Position numbers and translations under genes: made by a program
The notes under the pieces: model-generated
Database searches by the model: none
The model's input: only the letters and a program-made list of their open reading frames with translations
Told to the model about the DNA's origin: nothing
Origin: Nautilus pompilius
Taxonomy: Eukaryota > Mollusca > Cephalopoda > Nautilida > Nautilidae
Assembly (NCBI GenBank): GCA_018389105.1
Contig: JACATO010000968.1
Coordinates: forward strand, 1,204,501 to 1,268,500
Direction of reading: 5' to 3'
Length of the DNA stretch: 64,000 nt
In this document: one piece after another, positions 49,101 through 61,399 of the stretch
Numbering within the stretch: the stretch's first letter is position 1
Layout of the letters: each line of letters begins with the position of its first letter

Positions 49101-51600
49101 ATAAGCCTTCTAATTAGCTACCAAATCAATTATCCCCCTCCCTGACTAATGTGTGTTCAGATTAACAGAATAGGGCTTAATGGTGAAGTGATCTCTTCAC
49201 AATTTGAGAAACAGCTATGGCTTGTTGTTTCTCACTAATGTACAGAGAGTAATTTTTAAGCGTTTATGCTTAGTTTAATCTGTCGAAATTTAGTAAATTT
49301 GACGCCTGAAAATATAGCATAGCTGGCTGGCACCATGTGGAAGCCACATTCAGTTAAACAAAAGAGATGAATGAATTACAGTAGAAAAGGGAACATTTAT
49401 TTCAGAGCTCAACATAGCATCTTTGCTGGAAAAGTAGTCATTTCACCAAATCCTCATCAGTCCATTTAAAACAACTCTAAAATAAATGCTAATAATTAAA
49501 ATTCAAGAAAAATAGCTTCACTGGGCATAGCTGAAAAAATAAACTGTCGTTGATGTAACTATCTTCAAAAGTGCCAACAGATGAATATTATGAACTTTAT
49601 CAACAAAGTTTTCTATTGTTCGTTCAATGCTGATAAAGATACAAGTAGATGAACAAATGTTGACGTGTATTAATCTTCGGCCACCAACACAGGAACTTTT
49701 TTTTTTTTAACGAATGAAAACGTCATCAGGAACCAATTTACATATTTATTCGATTAAAGTTGTTACGCAAAAAGAAATTTTGCGTTGATCATTTGGTAAA
49801 TAAAACTTTAACATTTTGTAAATCTTTTTTGTTTGTTTATCAAGAGACAAACACTAGTAAAGTTAAATTATTCTTTCTTACAAAAAAAATATGTAATGCA
49901 CATGAGAAATCTAGGAATATGAGTTTGCAGTGGAATTTGCTAACATTATTAGGAGTGACACAGACAGATTACTGTCAAGTATTATTAATCCATTTAACTA
50001 AAATCTAACAGAAAAAAATGAAGGAAAAAAAAAAACATTGACAGCATATGCTTTCATCCACTAAATGAACTTCCCCGGTCTATAAAAAATTTTGAAATGC
50101 ACACTAGTTCATAGGTACAAAAATATGAGTACAATTATAGCTGAGATCAGTTACACACTAAAGCCATAATGGTGGTCTGCGTGAGGTCTTTGCAGCAGGT
50201 CATTTGCCAAATGGCTCCAAGCAGGTCAATCCTGCTGAAAATTGCAATGTTACACACACACACACACACATTAGTCCATTGTACATACACTACACACAGA
50301 CCAGTGAGATCTATGAGAAGCCCAGCAGAGATTGCTGACATTGTACAGATGAAATAATCTTGACATACAGGATTACACACCAGATGTCGGCCTTCCTTTG
50401 AGCAGTCATCATTGTCATCATCATCACAATATTCAATTAGCCTGGACAAGTTCAAATTATAGAATCAGTGGCAGCAAGCAATTTTTTCTGATGAAAGTCT
50501 AACAAGAGAAAGGTCTGTGCTGCTGCTAATGTTGAACACAACAAATGCAATGATGGCAGCATAGTTGTTCAAGATGGTCAGACAGGACAAAGTTTACTGG
50601 ATAAGATTATGAGATCTGGCTTTTCATCAACAACTAGCACCAAGGTATGTGTGTTCCAGGGTGACAATGTCATGACACGGGGTTGTTGGTAACCATTTCA
50701 AGCACGTGCAGGCAACAATGTGGCAGCTGCATACAAACCCAAAAGTAGTTTAACTCAGCACTATCCATGCAAATCATTGTGATCGCACCATTAACAGGTT
50801 GTAATAAAATCCATGTGCTAATTTAAATGACAAAGGAATACATTTTCCTTGTGACTTCTAATTACCATGTATGTTTCTTCGAGTAGAATTAAACTTAATA
50901 ATACAGCTACCAGTTTCATTATTATTATTATTATTATTTAAATATGAGAACAATGTCTGTCTGTTTACGTGTTTTATTCCTTCCTTGAAAATTATGTGCA
51001 TCAACTTCTGGTAATTGCTGATTTTTCTTCAGTTTGCCAAACCAATTGATTTTTTTTTTCTGCTACACGACCTCTCCATCTGTCAATTTTTAAACAAGTC
51101 AAAAGTCAACCGATAATGGAAAGAAGAAGAAATCTGTCATTGCTTCAAAATTCCATAAAACACAACCCCATCCCCTGCGTATGAAAAGCTGGGCTTCGAT
51201 AAATGGATGCCACGTGTTTTACGCAGACTGCTGAGTTTCCAATTGAAGAGGTTTCTCTGTATGTATGGACCCGATGCTCCTCGCAGTGTTGAAGCACGCT
51301 CTTATATTTTGTCTTACAATTGTACATTACACAAATTTTAACTAACACGATGATTGCTGCAGGCGCACTGGAGAACTTCTAGAAAGAGAGAGAAAAAATA
51401 GAAAACCAACGAAAATCTGGACGACCCCCCCCCCTTTTAAAAAACTGTTTAAACAGGCAACAAACAAATAGTCGGAACTGTTTGCTTAAGAAACATGACG
51501 ACTTGGCCAGTAAGTAATGAAAATAAAGTTTTTGAAGATTTTTTTTATTCTTCTATTTGTTGTTTTAACTTTTAAATGATAGTTATAAGAAAAAACTATA
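46150..51600. other. upstream intron or intergenic, no gene seen
   Basis: AT-rich sequence with a GA microsatellite at 46179-46195, CA at 50252-50270 and ATT at 50918-50939. Open frames at 46802-46987 (plus), 48017-48322 (minus, 101 codons, reading LTPQDENNFYMLINQMRYRR near its end) and 49760-50008 (plus) are not recognised and are near the length expected by chance. A GC-richer patch at 51120-51400 is unexplained. Confidence 0.45.
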
Positions 51601-51636
51601 AAAAAAATTGAATGGAATTTTTAAAATTGTGCCTGA

Positions 51637-52259
51637 ATGTGTGTGTGTGTGTCTGTGTGTGTGTCTGTGTGTGTGTCTGTGTGTGTCTGTGTGTGTGTCT
51701 GTGTGTGTGTCTGTGTGTGTGTCTGTGTGTGTGTCTGTGTGTGTCTGTCTGTGTGTGTGTCTGTCTGTGTGTGTGTCTGTCTGTGTGTGTGTCTGTCTGT
51801 GTGTGTGTGTCTGTGTGTGTGTGTGTGTGTCTGTGTGGTTGTGTGTTCTGTGTGTCTGTGTGTGTGTCTGTGTGTGTGTGTGTGTCTGTGTGTGTGTGTG
51901 TGCTGTGTGTGTGTCTGTGTGTCTGTGTGTGTGTCTGTGTGTCTGTGTGTCTGTCTGTGTGTCTGTGTGTCTGTCTGTGTGTGTGTCTGTCTGTGTGTGT
52001 GTCTGTCTGTCTGTGTGTGTGTCTGTGTGTGTGTCTGTCTGTCTGTGTGTGTGTCTGTGTGTGTGTCTGTCTGTCTGTGGTGTGTTCTGTCTGTCTGTGT
52101 GTGTGTGTGTGTCTGTGTGTGTGTGTCTGTCTGTCTGTCTGGTGTGTGTGTGTCTGTCTGTCTGTCTGTCTGTCTGTGTGTGTGGTGTGGTGGTGTGTGT
52201 GTGTGTGTGTGTCTGTGTGTGTGTGTCTGTGTGTGTCTGTGTGGGTGTGTGTGTGTGAG
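51637..52259. repeat. long TG/TCTG array of about 620 bp
   Basis: Almost pure alternating TG interspersed with TCTG units on the plus strand (CA/CAGA on the minus), with a few GGTGTGG and TGCTG interruptions. All six frames contain long openings (up to 252 codons) that encode only Cys-Val-Ser-Leu or His-Thr-Gln-Asp repeats; these are not genes. A (TA)n run follows at 52270-52287. Confidence 0.98.
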
Positions 52260-52269
52260 TGAGAGAGAT

Positions 52270-52287
52270 AAATATATATATATATAT
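52270..52287. repeat. (TA)n microsatellite
   Basis: Short TA run adjoining the TG array. Confidence 0.9.
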
Positions 52288-52299
52288 TTTACACATTTT

Positions 52300-53835
52300 C
52301 TCATGATATCCCCAAAACAATTAGTAGGTAGAAGGTTAATAAAACAAATGACCAAAGAAGAAGAAACATATCTGGTTTTGGAAATGAGAAGGTGAGCAGC
52401 ACCTTGGATTCTAGATAAAGGCCAATGCTGCTCTCTAAATTATAGTTAAGCTGGAAGGATAGCCAAAAAAAAAAAAAAAAGAAAAAATAATTAAACACAA
52501 AGTCTGGTTAACAAAAACCAACATTGACAGTTTAAGTTATTTATTTTACCAACCAGTGTTTTTACTTTTAATCTAATGTTTATTATGATGCCTTCACTAC
52601 TACAATCAAAATTATATGGCAAGAAAGTCCATTTATATTTAATTTTCACTAGATACTTGGCTGAAATATTCAAGACAAATTAAAATTGCTCCCCGAAGAA
52701 GCAAAAAAAAAAATGAATTTTTAAAAATTCTGCTAAAGTAGTCCATCAAGCTACAAATAAACAGCAAGCTAATGGTTGTCTGCTGGTGATCTCAGCAATT
52801 AATTATCTGAGGAATCATCTGGGCTACATGCAGCACAAAAGTCATAAAACAGGCTAAGATTTAAACATAAGCACTTTTATATTTTCTATTCTTAATGAAA
52901 AATTCAAATAAAAATGTGAATTCTCGTGGTTTTATATCATGTAAAAGAGTAAAAGATGGGTGCAATTCATGTATTGTCATTGAAAATCACATATCTCATT
53001 GCCCATCATGAGGTTTTATTATGTATTGATTTTGCAACAAAATGGTAAGGGCAAGCACACACTAAGCAATTTTCCTTTCTTCTCAGTTGCTTACCTTTCA
53101 GTTATTTGACAAAACATGTCTGATAAGCATTTTTCCAACTTCTATCCTTGAATCACTAATAAATAAATGATCATGCCATTTGTCCAGTTACCTATTCTAT
53201 ATTCAAGGTCACCATCTGGGAAAGTTGTCACGTCCAGTAGGGTATTGGGTTACAGCATTAATATGGTGTCAATACTGTCATTCAATCTGACAAGATCTAA
53301 TCTCAATCAAGAAAGTGTGAATTCTTCCAGTCCCAAGGGGAAAAAATCAGAAAAAAATGACATCATCTTAAAGGTATCTAACAAAGAGTCTTCCAGTATA
53401 AACAGTTGTTGGAAAATTCCTGGCACAATAAAGAAAAGAGCATGCTGTGAAAAAAATGGGCACCATATAAATTTTGCTAAGTCAAGGTCTTTCATCTTTC
53501 AGTGATCAGCACTTGTTCAGCTCCAAAAATTAAGCAATCTTATCACCTGTTCAAAACCCCCAGCAGTCCAGAAAAACACTGTAATATTTTTTTTTTTTTT
53601 AAAGCATTTTAGGTGAGCTAAAAGAAAGGCCATTGACTAAAATTATTGGAGATAGTTGAATTCTGCTTTTGAGGAGAACAATTAATACAAAATGCCTAAA
53701 AATTGTGCGGAATATATTAAAGTATAATTAGCTTAAAACTATATTCAAAAAGCAAGCATACATACAAATAAGAGACTCAAATAGTTTTTTTTTTTTTTTT
53801 TTAAAGAATTCATCTTTACTATCTGAATGAGATAA
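52300..53835. other. upstream intron or intergenic, no gene seen
   Basis: AT-rich. A 112-codon plus-strand frame at 53167-53505 (with KGKKSEKNDIILKVSNKESS) has ordinary protein-like composition but no recognised family or splice signals. Confidence 0.4.
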
Positions 53836-53837
53836 AG

Positions 53838-53900
53838 AGGCAGCTCTAGGTAGAGTACCAGCTTGTTGTCCTGCTGGAAAAGGTTGATCTATCTATGTGT
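53838..53900 (+). repeat. tRNA-like SINE head (plus)
   Basis: Box A-like TCTAGGTAGAGTACC near 53845-53859 and box B-like AGGTTGATCTA at 53881-53891, with normal spacing. The rest of the element is not recognisable. Confidence 0.4.
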
Positions 53901-56900
53901 CCACTCTTCCAGCATTATCAGAATGTACATTGAACTGCTATGAATTTCTGTCTAAGCTAAACTGATCATAAACAATAAATTAGGACTTCATCATTTGCAA
54001 GGTGGTATGTAAAAGATCAGCAAAAACATTCAAAACAAGATAGAAATAAATATACAAAGAAATTTTTAAAATTTAAGATATTCAATGAAATCAATTTAAG
54101 GTATTCTAGGAAAAAATTTTAATTAAAGATGTTTTTAATTGTCATATCATATAAATGTCTCTTTTCACAAAAAGTCTGGACCTGACAGTAGTATGTAAAG
54201 CATTTTTTATTTTTCTTTGAAGAGTCCTCCAAGGTAGACAACTCTAGATGGCTTTAAGTAACTTTGTAACCAGCAATAGCAGAATGCTTAATATATCCAA
54301 ATGTAACAAAAAGTACATTGTTGGGCTCGGTTGATACTTCTTACCAACAGCAACCAGGTTAACATAAACAAACAAACCTTTGAAGTTTTAATTGACAATG
54401 TGCAACTTCACAATCACTGTGTTTTGCTTGAAGAAAGAGAAATGTCACATCTTGAAGAAACATGATCAGCTTCTTAACATAAACTCAACCATGTTATCCA
54501 AACATGTATCCCATACAGAGGATCTGCTGGTACTGAAGCCAACAAAGTTCAGGTCTGGTAACTCAAACATAGTGATAAGTATTAACAGATGTATGCTACT
54601 GTACATGTATCTACAAGATCTACTTCAAGAGGTTTCATTTAGGCTTGAAATCTATGCAGATGTGAATAAACTCCAACAAAACTATTTGTATGCATCTACA
54701 ACTCAAAAGGCATACTTCTTTTTTACTTACTTGGAAAATATCAATAAAAAATGTTTACCACGTGGGCTATAAATTACAATCTCTTCCTCTTATTTTTTGA
54801 GTGATTCAGTTATAGAAAAAAACCACTTTCTGTTAATATTTTCTAAGAAAATCACTTAACAAAAAAGCACAGTAAATCACATCAAGTGACATAATCAAAC
54901 CAATAGCATGACAAGTTTCGCTTCTCCAAAATGTGATCTGTGCATGCACAGGTTTGTGAAAGAAACTTCTCTTTCCTTATCAGTAATAACTTTTGTGTTT
55001 TTGGCAACAAATATTAAATATAAAGTAACTCTTTTGAAATTTGGTCATGGCAATAATGCTGGAATAGTTTATGCATGCAGAGATCAGCTTTTTACCAGCA
55101 GCATCATAAAATAGTACTCCAGAGCTTGCTTCTTTATTTCATTCATATAATAAAGATGAACACTATTTTATTCACCCCTGATGATCTTAGAATTAGAAAC
55201 ACAAAAATAAATAATTGATGCACTTAAATTTAAAATGGCTATATATTGTGTTAATGCTAATATTAATTCTGTTTTAAAAAATCTACTGTTTTTTTTTTTA
55301 GTATTTCCTTCACACTTATCCTACATGTAGTAATCTTAATCTTTTTGTCATATTTTTGTATTTTTTCATATTAGTGTCTTGAAATTATGCAAATGAAGCT
55401 TGCAAATAGTTTATGGTTAGCAGGTGAGAGAGAGAGAGAGAGAGGTAAGTTTGTTTATTGAAGACCTCTGTTACTCATGAGATTAAATTCATTGCTTCCA
55501 AGTTCTACCCTTCAAGTTCTATGTCCTGTTCAAGTTTATTCCTTGTGGTGGATAAGGGCTCATTAACTGAAGCACAAACTGAACTAACTTTTTATCTATC
55601 TGCCTAGCATATCTCCATGTTAAAAATGTAGAATTTCTGATGATGGCTACAAAATGAAGTTTTTTTTTCTGACATGTGAAGTACTATGTCCAACTAAGGT
55701 CAGAATCTTCTGAAGATGTTTTGCCAAAAGGTGGCCTGGTGACCCAATGGATCTCAATAAATTACTGGGAAACCACATATGTGAGGTAGAGAGATATAAG
55801 ACTAAGATGTGTGCTTAGCTATTTCAGGGGCCAGAGCTGTTTAAGTCTTTTGTCTCCTTTCATTGTATTGTGTTGGATCCCTTAACAGGTTTTTATACTT
55901 TTGCACTATGCAGATTTTCTTGGGTTTTGCTCTGGTATTCTTGTTTGTTTATTATAACTGTGGCACCACCCTTATCAATTGGAGAGCCAATATTTTTGCA
56001 TTCTAAAGTTTTGTTCTCTCTTTTTCTGAAAAACCTTTAGCTAAAATTCAAACTTTAAAAGAATTCCCAATTTAGAAAATTAATTCACCCTTAAGAAAAA
56101 AATCTTAAAATGACTGTTTGACTTTCTGAATGATAATGATCTTGACGAAAACCAACAAATATTACAAAAATTAAAAAGTCAAATAAGCAAACAAAATGGA
56201 ACTGCTTCAAAACAAGGAGATGCAATATAATGTACAAACCAAAAGATTTGACAATTTTATTAATAGTAATTGAAAGTAAAGCCAGAGTCAAAAGTTTAGC
56301 ATCCCCTCAGAAATAACAATAACAAAACTGATCTTCAGATCATGTTCATAAGATGCCACTGTATACACGATCACTTCTAAATGTCTCTCTTAAGTCACAT
56401 TTGCTGTCATGATTTTTAAGGTCTTTTGAAACTCATGTATTTGCATGCTAGATTTAAAATTGTCACATTTTCCAATTTTTACATCTTTTTATATTACGCA
56501 GAAAACTATACAGTAGTATGCACTTCAGTACATTAATGTAACATTATTATGCTAATTAAGTTGGTTTATTATGACTTTATCAAGCAAAATTTTTAAAAAT
56601 TCTATGATGATGCAAAACTTTTGGTCTTGCTGCACAGGTTTTTAGAAAATATTTTCAATTTCAAATGAAGTCCCTTGATTTTATGTACTTCAGTTTAACA
56701 TAAATTCAAATATAACTTGGCAGTATTTTGGCTCTTAACCTTTTACTATAATTCTGCAGGAATTTTACTTCAAAGCTAAAGTTTTTGGTTCAAACACTGG
56801 ACAATTTGTCAGGGTACTAGATTAAACTTTACCATTAAGCTTGATGCACATGCATAAAGATGTCAAATTCTCTGTTACCCTAAAGCATTTAACTCATATA

Positions 56901-59900
56901 AAATTGGCATGATTCGTGCTCCCAATGGCTGCTTTATATTGAGGAACTACTGTACACAATCTTACAAACATATTCAGAGGGAGGGGCACAGTTTCAAAAC
57001 ACAGACTTAAATTCAATACTTCCAAATACATAGATGAAAGCAGAGAGCTTTTGGTGATATCTTACCTATAGAAATTAGACAGTTGTAGAATTTTCCACCA
57101 TCTCTTTGGTGTAACTAATTAAAGAACCTGTGTTTCAGAAATTATTCCCCATCATCATGCTTTATTGAATCATTTAGTTGTCCAAATTTCCAAAACAATG
57201 GGTCTGGTCTATACAGGTTTCCATAGGACCTCTACATTATCCTGGTGGTGTCATTGATGGTTACCAGAAAAAACATCTTCCAGCTAGATTTTTTTTTGGT
57301 TGCCAATGGCGACCTGACAACAGTATTTTTGGAGCCTAAAGTGACAGTATAGCAATAATTCTACCTGTCTTTATAATCCATATCATTATTCCTTCAATAA
57401 TATGATTCATACTTGCTCAATATGTCAGTACTTTCTGACAGTGCTATTCTACCTAAAATAACCAGTTCACAGGAGCACACTATTACAGGAAAATATTTAA
57501 GTACCAGACAACAGATGAAAAACTGTTTCAAAAGAACAAGACTGTTTTGAGTATGTGGGCGATAACAAATTCTGTGCTATCTACAGTTAAAGTGTTAGGC
57601 GGTCATCTGTCAGATGGAAGAAAGGTATCAGCACAGCTTAACATCGAAACATTTTTTTAAACAAAGAAATTATATAAAAGATTACACTTCCAAAAACAGT
57701 GCTAGTGCAATAAACCAGATTAAATCAATAGGCAATAAAACATCCATCCTGATGGCGTATGTATCTCCACACATGGATAGCTCCTTGCCACCCATGCGAT
57801 GTTTGAACTAAGCAGTTAAAAGAATTGTTTTATTTCTTCTTTATTTATTTATTTATTTATTTTTTACAACGTTTCCCTCTGAAATAAAATATTACTACCA
57901 AGAATAATAAGAATGATTGAGGACTTTCCTTCTTTGTATTTATATATGCAACAAAAAAAGTTTACATAAAAGCTGCTGAACTCAAATACTACCAGGAGAG
58001 GTCCTTAAATAGAGAAAGATATAGTCTGTTAAAGCTAAGTATTTTCTTTAAAAACCACTTTATTAATTTATGTATTTCATTCAATTAGAAAATCTGTATT
58101 TAAAACGCCCAATTAACAAAAAATTATAAAAACACATTAAAAAAATATATCCAATTCTAGATCTTTTTTTTTTTAAATAGTTGCTAGAAACTGAAAGAAG
58201 TCCCTGCTGATTAGCCATGAAGAAGTAACGCAGGTACTGTCTGAAGTAACAGAGAGGGACGATGCCTCAATCTGATTGATGCACAAATTAAAAACAAACG
58301 GATACTGATGCTACTATTTTCATTTTCTACTGGTTATCGACAGAATACCCCAGGTATGGGATTGAAGACCAGAGAAGCTACTTGAACTGCATGATGCTAT
58401 AAGACGTATGGGGTTCATAGAACCATGTAAACATTGGGGTTAAAGTGAGAGAAAATAAAAAAATATTCAGAAAAAACAAGCCCACACCTACAAAAAAAAA
58501 ATTTTTTTTTAAATAGATTTTGACTAGTCAGAAGATTCAAATCTCAAGCAAATGGCCAAAGAGAACTACAATTATCTCCCTTGATAGAGAATACTACAGC
58601 AGAAGAATGTTTGTTGTTTTTTTTTTCAATTTTAGTTTAAAGGAAAGTACAATGCATTGTCTATGGACACAAGCAAAAAAATTTGGATTCAACAATATCA
58701 ACAAGCTAAAAAAAAAACAATTGACTAAAAAGGCATATGCAGATTACATCCAATTTTCTTACGTAATTCATAGGCAGTCTGAAGTCATTACTATAGCAAT
58801 ATCACCAAGTAGGTGATAAACAATGGCGATAACTTCCAGGACAACCTCTAAAGCCAGGAAGGACAAGGCAGAGGTTCTGAAAACTACTCATATGCCATAA
58901 CAAGCACAAGTGTACCACAATATTAAAGATTAATTTTTATTCCCATAGCTAAATAAAGAAACATTAATTTTTCATACAGAACTTGTCTAATCTTCTCTAT
59001 ACTAAAACACATGACTTCAGCATCTGCCAATGAGTAACTGAAGCAGCAGCAAGCAATAATCCTCAACCAACTCTTCAAGTAATATGTGCCACCCCTATTC
59101 TCTTTTTTTTTTTCACTTTTCAGATAAAATAATTTTTCTTATATTCACAGAATTCCAAAGGCAAATGAAGCAAATGTATTTTCTGCATTTTTAAATTTAG
59201 TTATGCAATAACAACAACAATAACAAAAGATCAGACTATTGTAAAGTAAACTAACTGTAAATCCTTTTGTGACAATTTCCCTTAAATATCCATAATGTAG
59301 TAAGCATCTTTAACAATATAGCTCACGTTAGCTAGGTCAGTAATCCTCATACTTTTAACACACACAGTGCGCACGCGTGCGGTTTACATAAACTTCCTTA
59401 TCATTAATTAAAATGTTTAATTTCATTTAGACTGATAAGTAAAATGCAATCAGATAACATTACTCTGATACTAAAGGCAACATTACCAGTTTTTATTTCA
59501 TAGCTTATAAATCTTTTGAAAGACCAGAGTCTGCTATTAAACAGACTTAATTTACTCCATCAGTAAAAGCACATTTTTGCAATAACTTGTCTACATTACC
59601 GATTCATTTCAAGGAAAATTCAGTATACGTTTACGATACTTTCAAACGAGTCTAATTGATGCCACACTTCTGCCAAGAAAACAGCAGAATGTGATTTAAA
59701 ATGCATCATAGTTGTGCAGAATGACATCTGGTTCTATATATATATATATAAAAATCCATCTCCTCTCAACTTCACAAGTCCTACAAATACACACAAGATA
59801 ACAGTGACCAGAATATCAGTGAAAGAACATTTAATTATTTCTTATGCACATCTGATTTGTAATTAGTAATTTATCGTTAAAACCAAGACATAAGCAGTGG

Positions 59901-61150
59901 TGATATACATTGAAACTACATTTGTTTCTCTAAAAGCTAAAGATCAAAAGCAAATAAAGCTAAACATTATTTAGAAATTGATAGCTTTATTCTTTATAAC
60001 CTTTTACATATATATAGAAAATCACACCACTTTATTATACTCATTATATTCATAACAGACAAATTCATATAGTTTCATACTTTCATTTTGCATTAAAGTT
60101 TTTACAATGGATGATTACACAAAAGCTCAATACGTAGTTTGTCAGTCTCCGGCTAAATTTCTTTTACTACTTCAAGTTAATACATCATCTACATTTATGA
60201 CATTTGCCTAAGAGAATATTCTCTTCAGGTTGATCTAAATATAGCAACAAAATAAAGTATTTTATAGTCGACAGTCCACAACTGGTGTACTAAAACTTCT
60301 TGAAGAGTTACCTATCGTTTCTGACATTAAGGACTTAATTTCTTCAGGGTCTCGTAAAGCTGTGCAGATTATCAAAATGGATAATTATCAATTAATAGGC
60401 TGATCAGTAAAACCCTAGATAGAATTTTTGGCCTGCTCCTACTGGGAAGCCAGAAATTTATTTCCGTAGACAGACTAATCACAAGCATAAAAAAATAAAC
60501 AGGTCTAAAGCGCTGACTGGGCCTTCTTTCTCACTGGAGCAGATGCATTCATGAAGCTGCGTGTCTAAAGTTTATTTGTTAATAAAGATTAAAGAGAAAA
60601 GTCACCCTAACTGCTCAGTTCACATAAATGTTGAAAACTTGTGATATATTACAATATGCAGCCAATATAGATTTGATGAAAAAATAAAAATAACTACATA
60701 AGTAAACATACATACAGATACATAGAATTTTGAAAATATTTAAGATTTTTTGAAATAAGAGATAATCATTGCATGGAACCTATATTGCATTGAATTATTA
60801 TTAGAAAATTCTCTTGCAGTATCTGAAGTCATATGTTATATTTTACAAAAATAGATCTAAAACTTTGTTTTAATTATGGAATATATGTATAATTTGTATA
60901 ATCAAACGAATGTAACCATTATAACATTAATATTTAATTCTTATGATAAAGAAAGCCTCTCCATCATTTTTTGCTTAATTATTCATTCTTAGTAATACTA
61001 TCTGTGTTGACTTATCAGAAATTGCTAATTCAAGTAACTGTCCTTTATTAACAAACTGAGTGATCAAGCTACCAGTTCTACAGGAAAGCAAACTACAGAT
61101 CCTCAAGAACTAAAACATAGAACAAGATTATGGAGTATCTAAATTTACCC
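53901..61150. other. upstream intron or intergenic, no gene seen
   Basis: AT-rich, with a GA run (55424-55444), a TTTA run (57838-57861) and a TA run (59734-59751). Plus-strand frames at 54392-54772 (126 codons), 54908-55114, 57614-57811 and 58520-58816 were inspected. They have no recognised domain, and lengths of this order are expected by chance at this AT content. Confidence 0.4.
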
Positions 61151-61156
61151 CTACTA

Positions 61157-61388
61157 CCCAGAAATGAAGATCCTTCATGATGGAAAGAAATACTTTCCAG
61201 AAGACTGGAAAAGCTGGCACAGGTGCATTTATGTACACCTCCAGCTTCTATAGACACTGAATGGCTTTCTAGCACTGATGGACATATATGTATGTACATC
61301 AGCCAATAAGATACAGCCTCAATCCAGAGGACGATGGACGATGAACTTGATATTTCTGTATTATTAAAAACTTTTGATTTTAAACACT
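61157..61388 (+). pseudogene. hAT-family transposase remnant, C-terminal dimerisation domain
   Basis: In one plus-strand frame the sequence reads RNEDPS, a TGA (61178-61180), then WKEILSRRLEKLAQ, VHLCTPPASIDTEWLSS and GHICMYISQ, a TAA at 61307-61309, then DTASIQRTMDDELD. This follows the order of the hAT dimerisation region (DP..WWK...P.L..LA..YL..P..S..SER.FS.AG, then a basic/acidic stretch). The conserved Glu-Arg pair has become Glu-Trp and the following Phe is Leu. With two in-frame stops and no recognised upstream catalytic region, it is a dead fragment. A minus-strand frame over the same bases (61093-61299) is its shadow. Confidence 0.65.
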
Positions 61389-61399
61389 AAATTGTAGTT

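Noticed and set aside
51583-52395. Open frames of 216-252 codons on both strands
   Set aside because: They are simple translations of the TG/TCTG array and encode only dipeptide or tetrapeptide repeats.
54392-54772. 126-codon plus-strand frame
   Set aside because: An open frame of about this length is expected once by chance in 128 kb of six-frame AT-rich sequence, and no domain was recognised.
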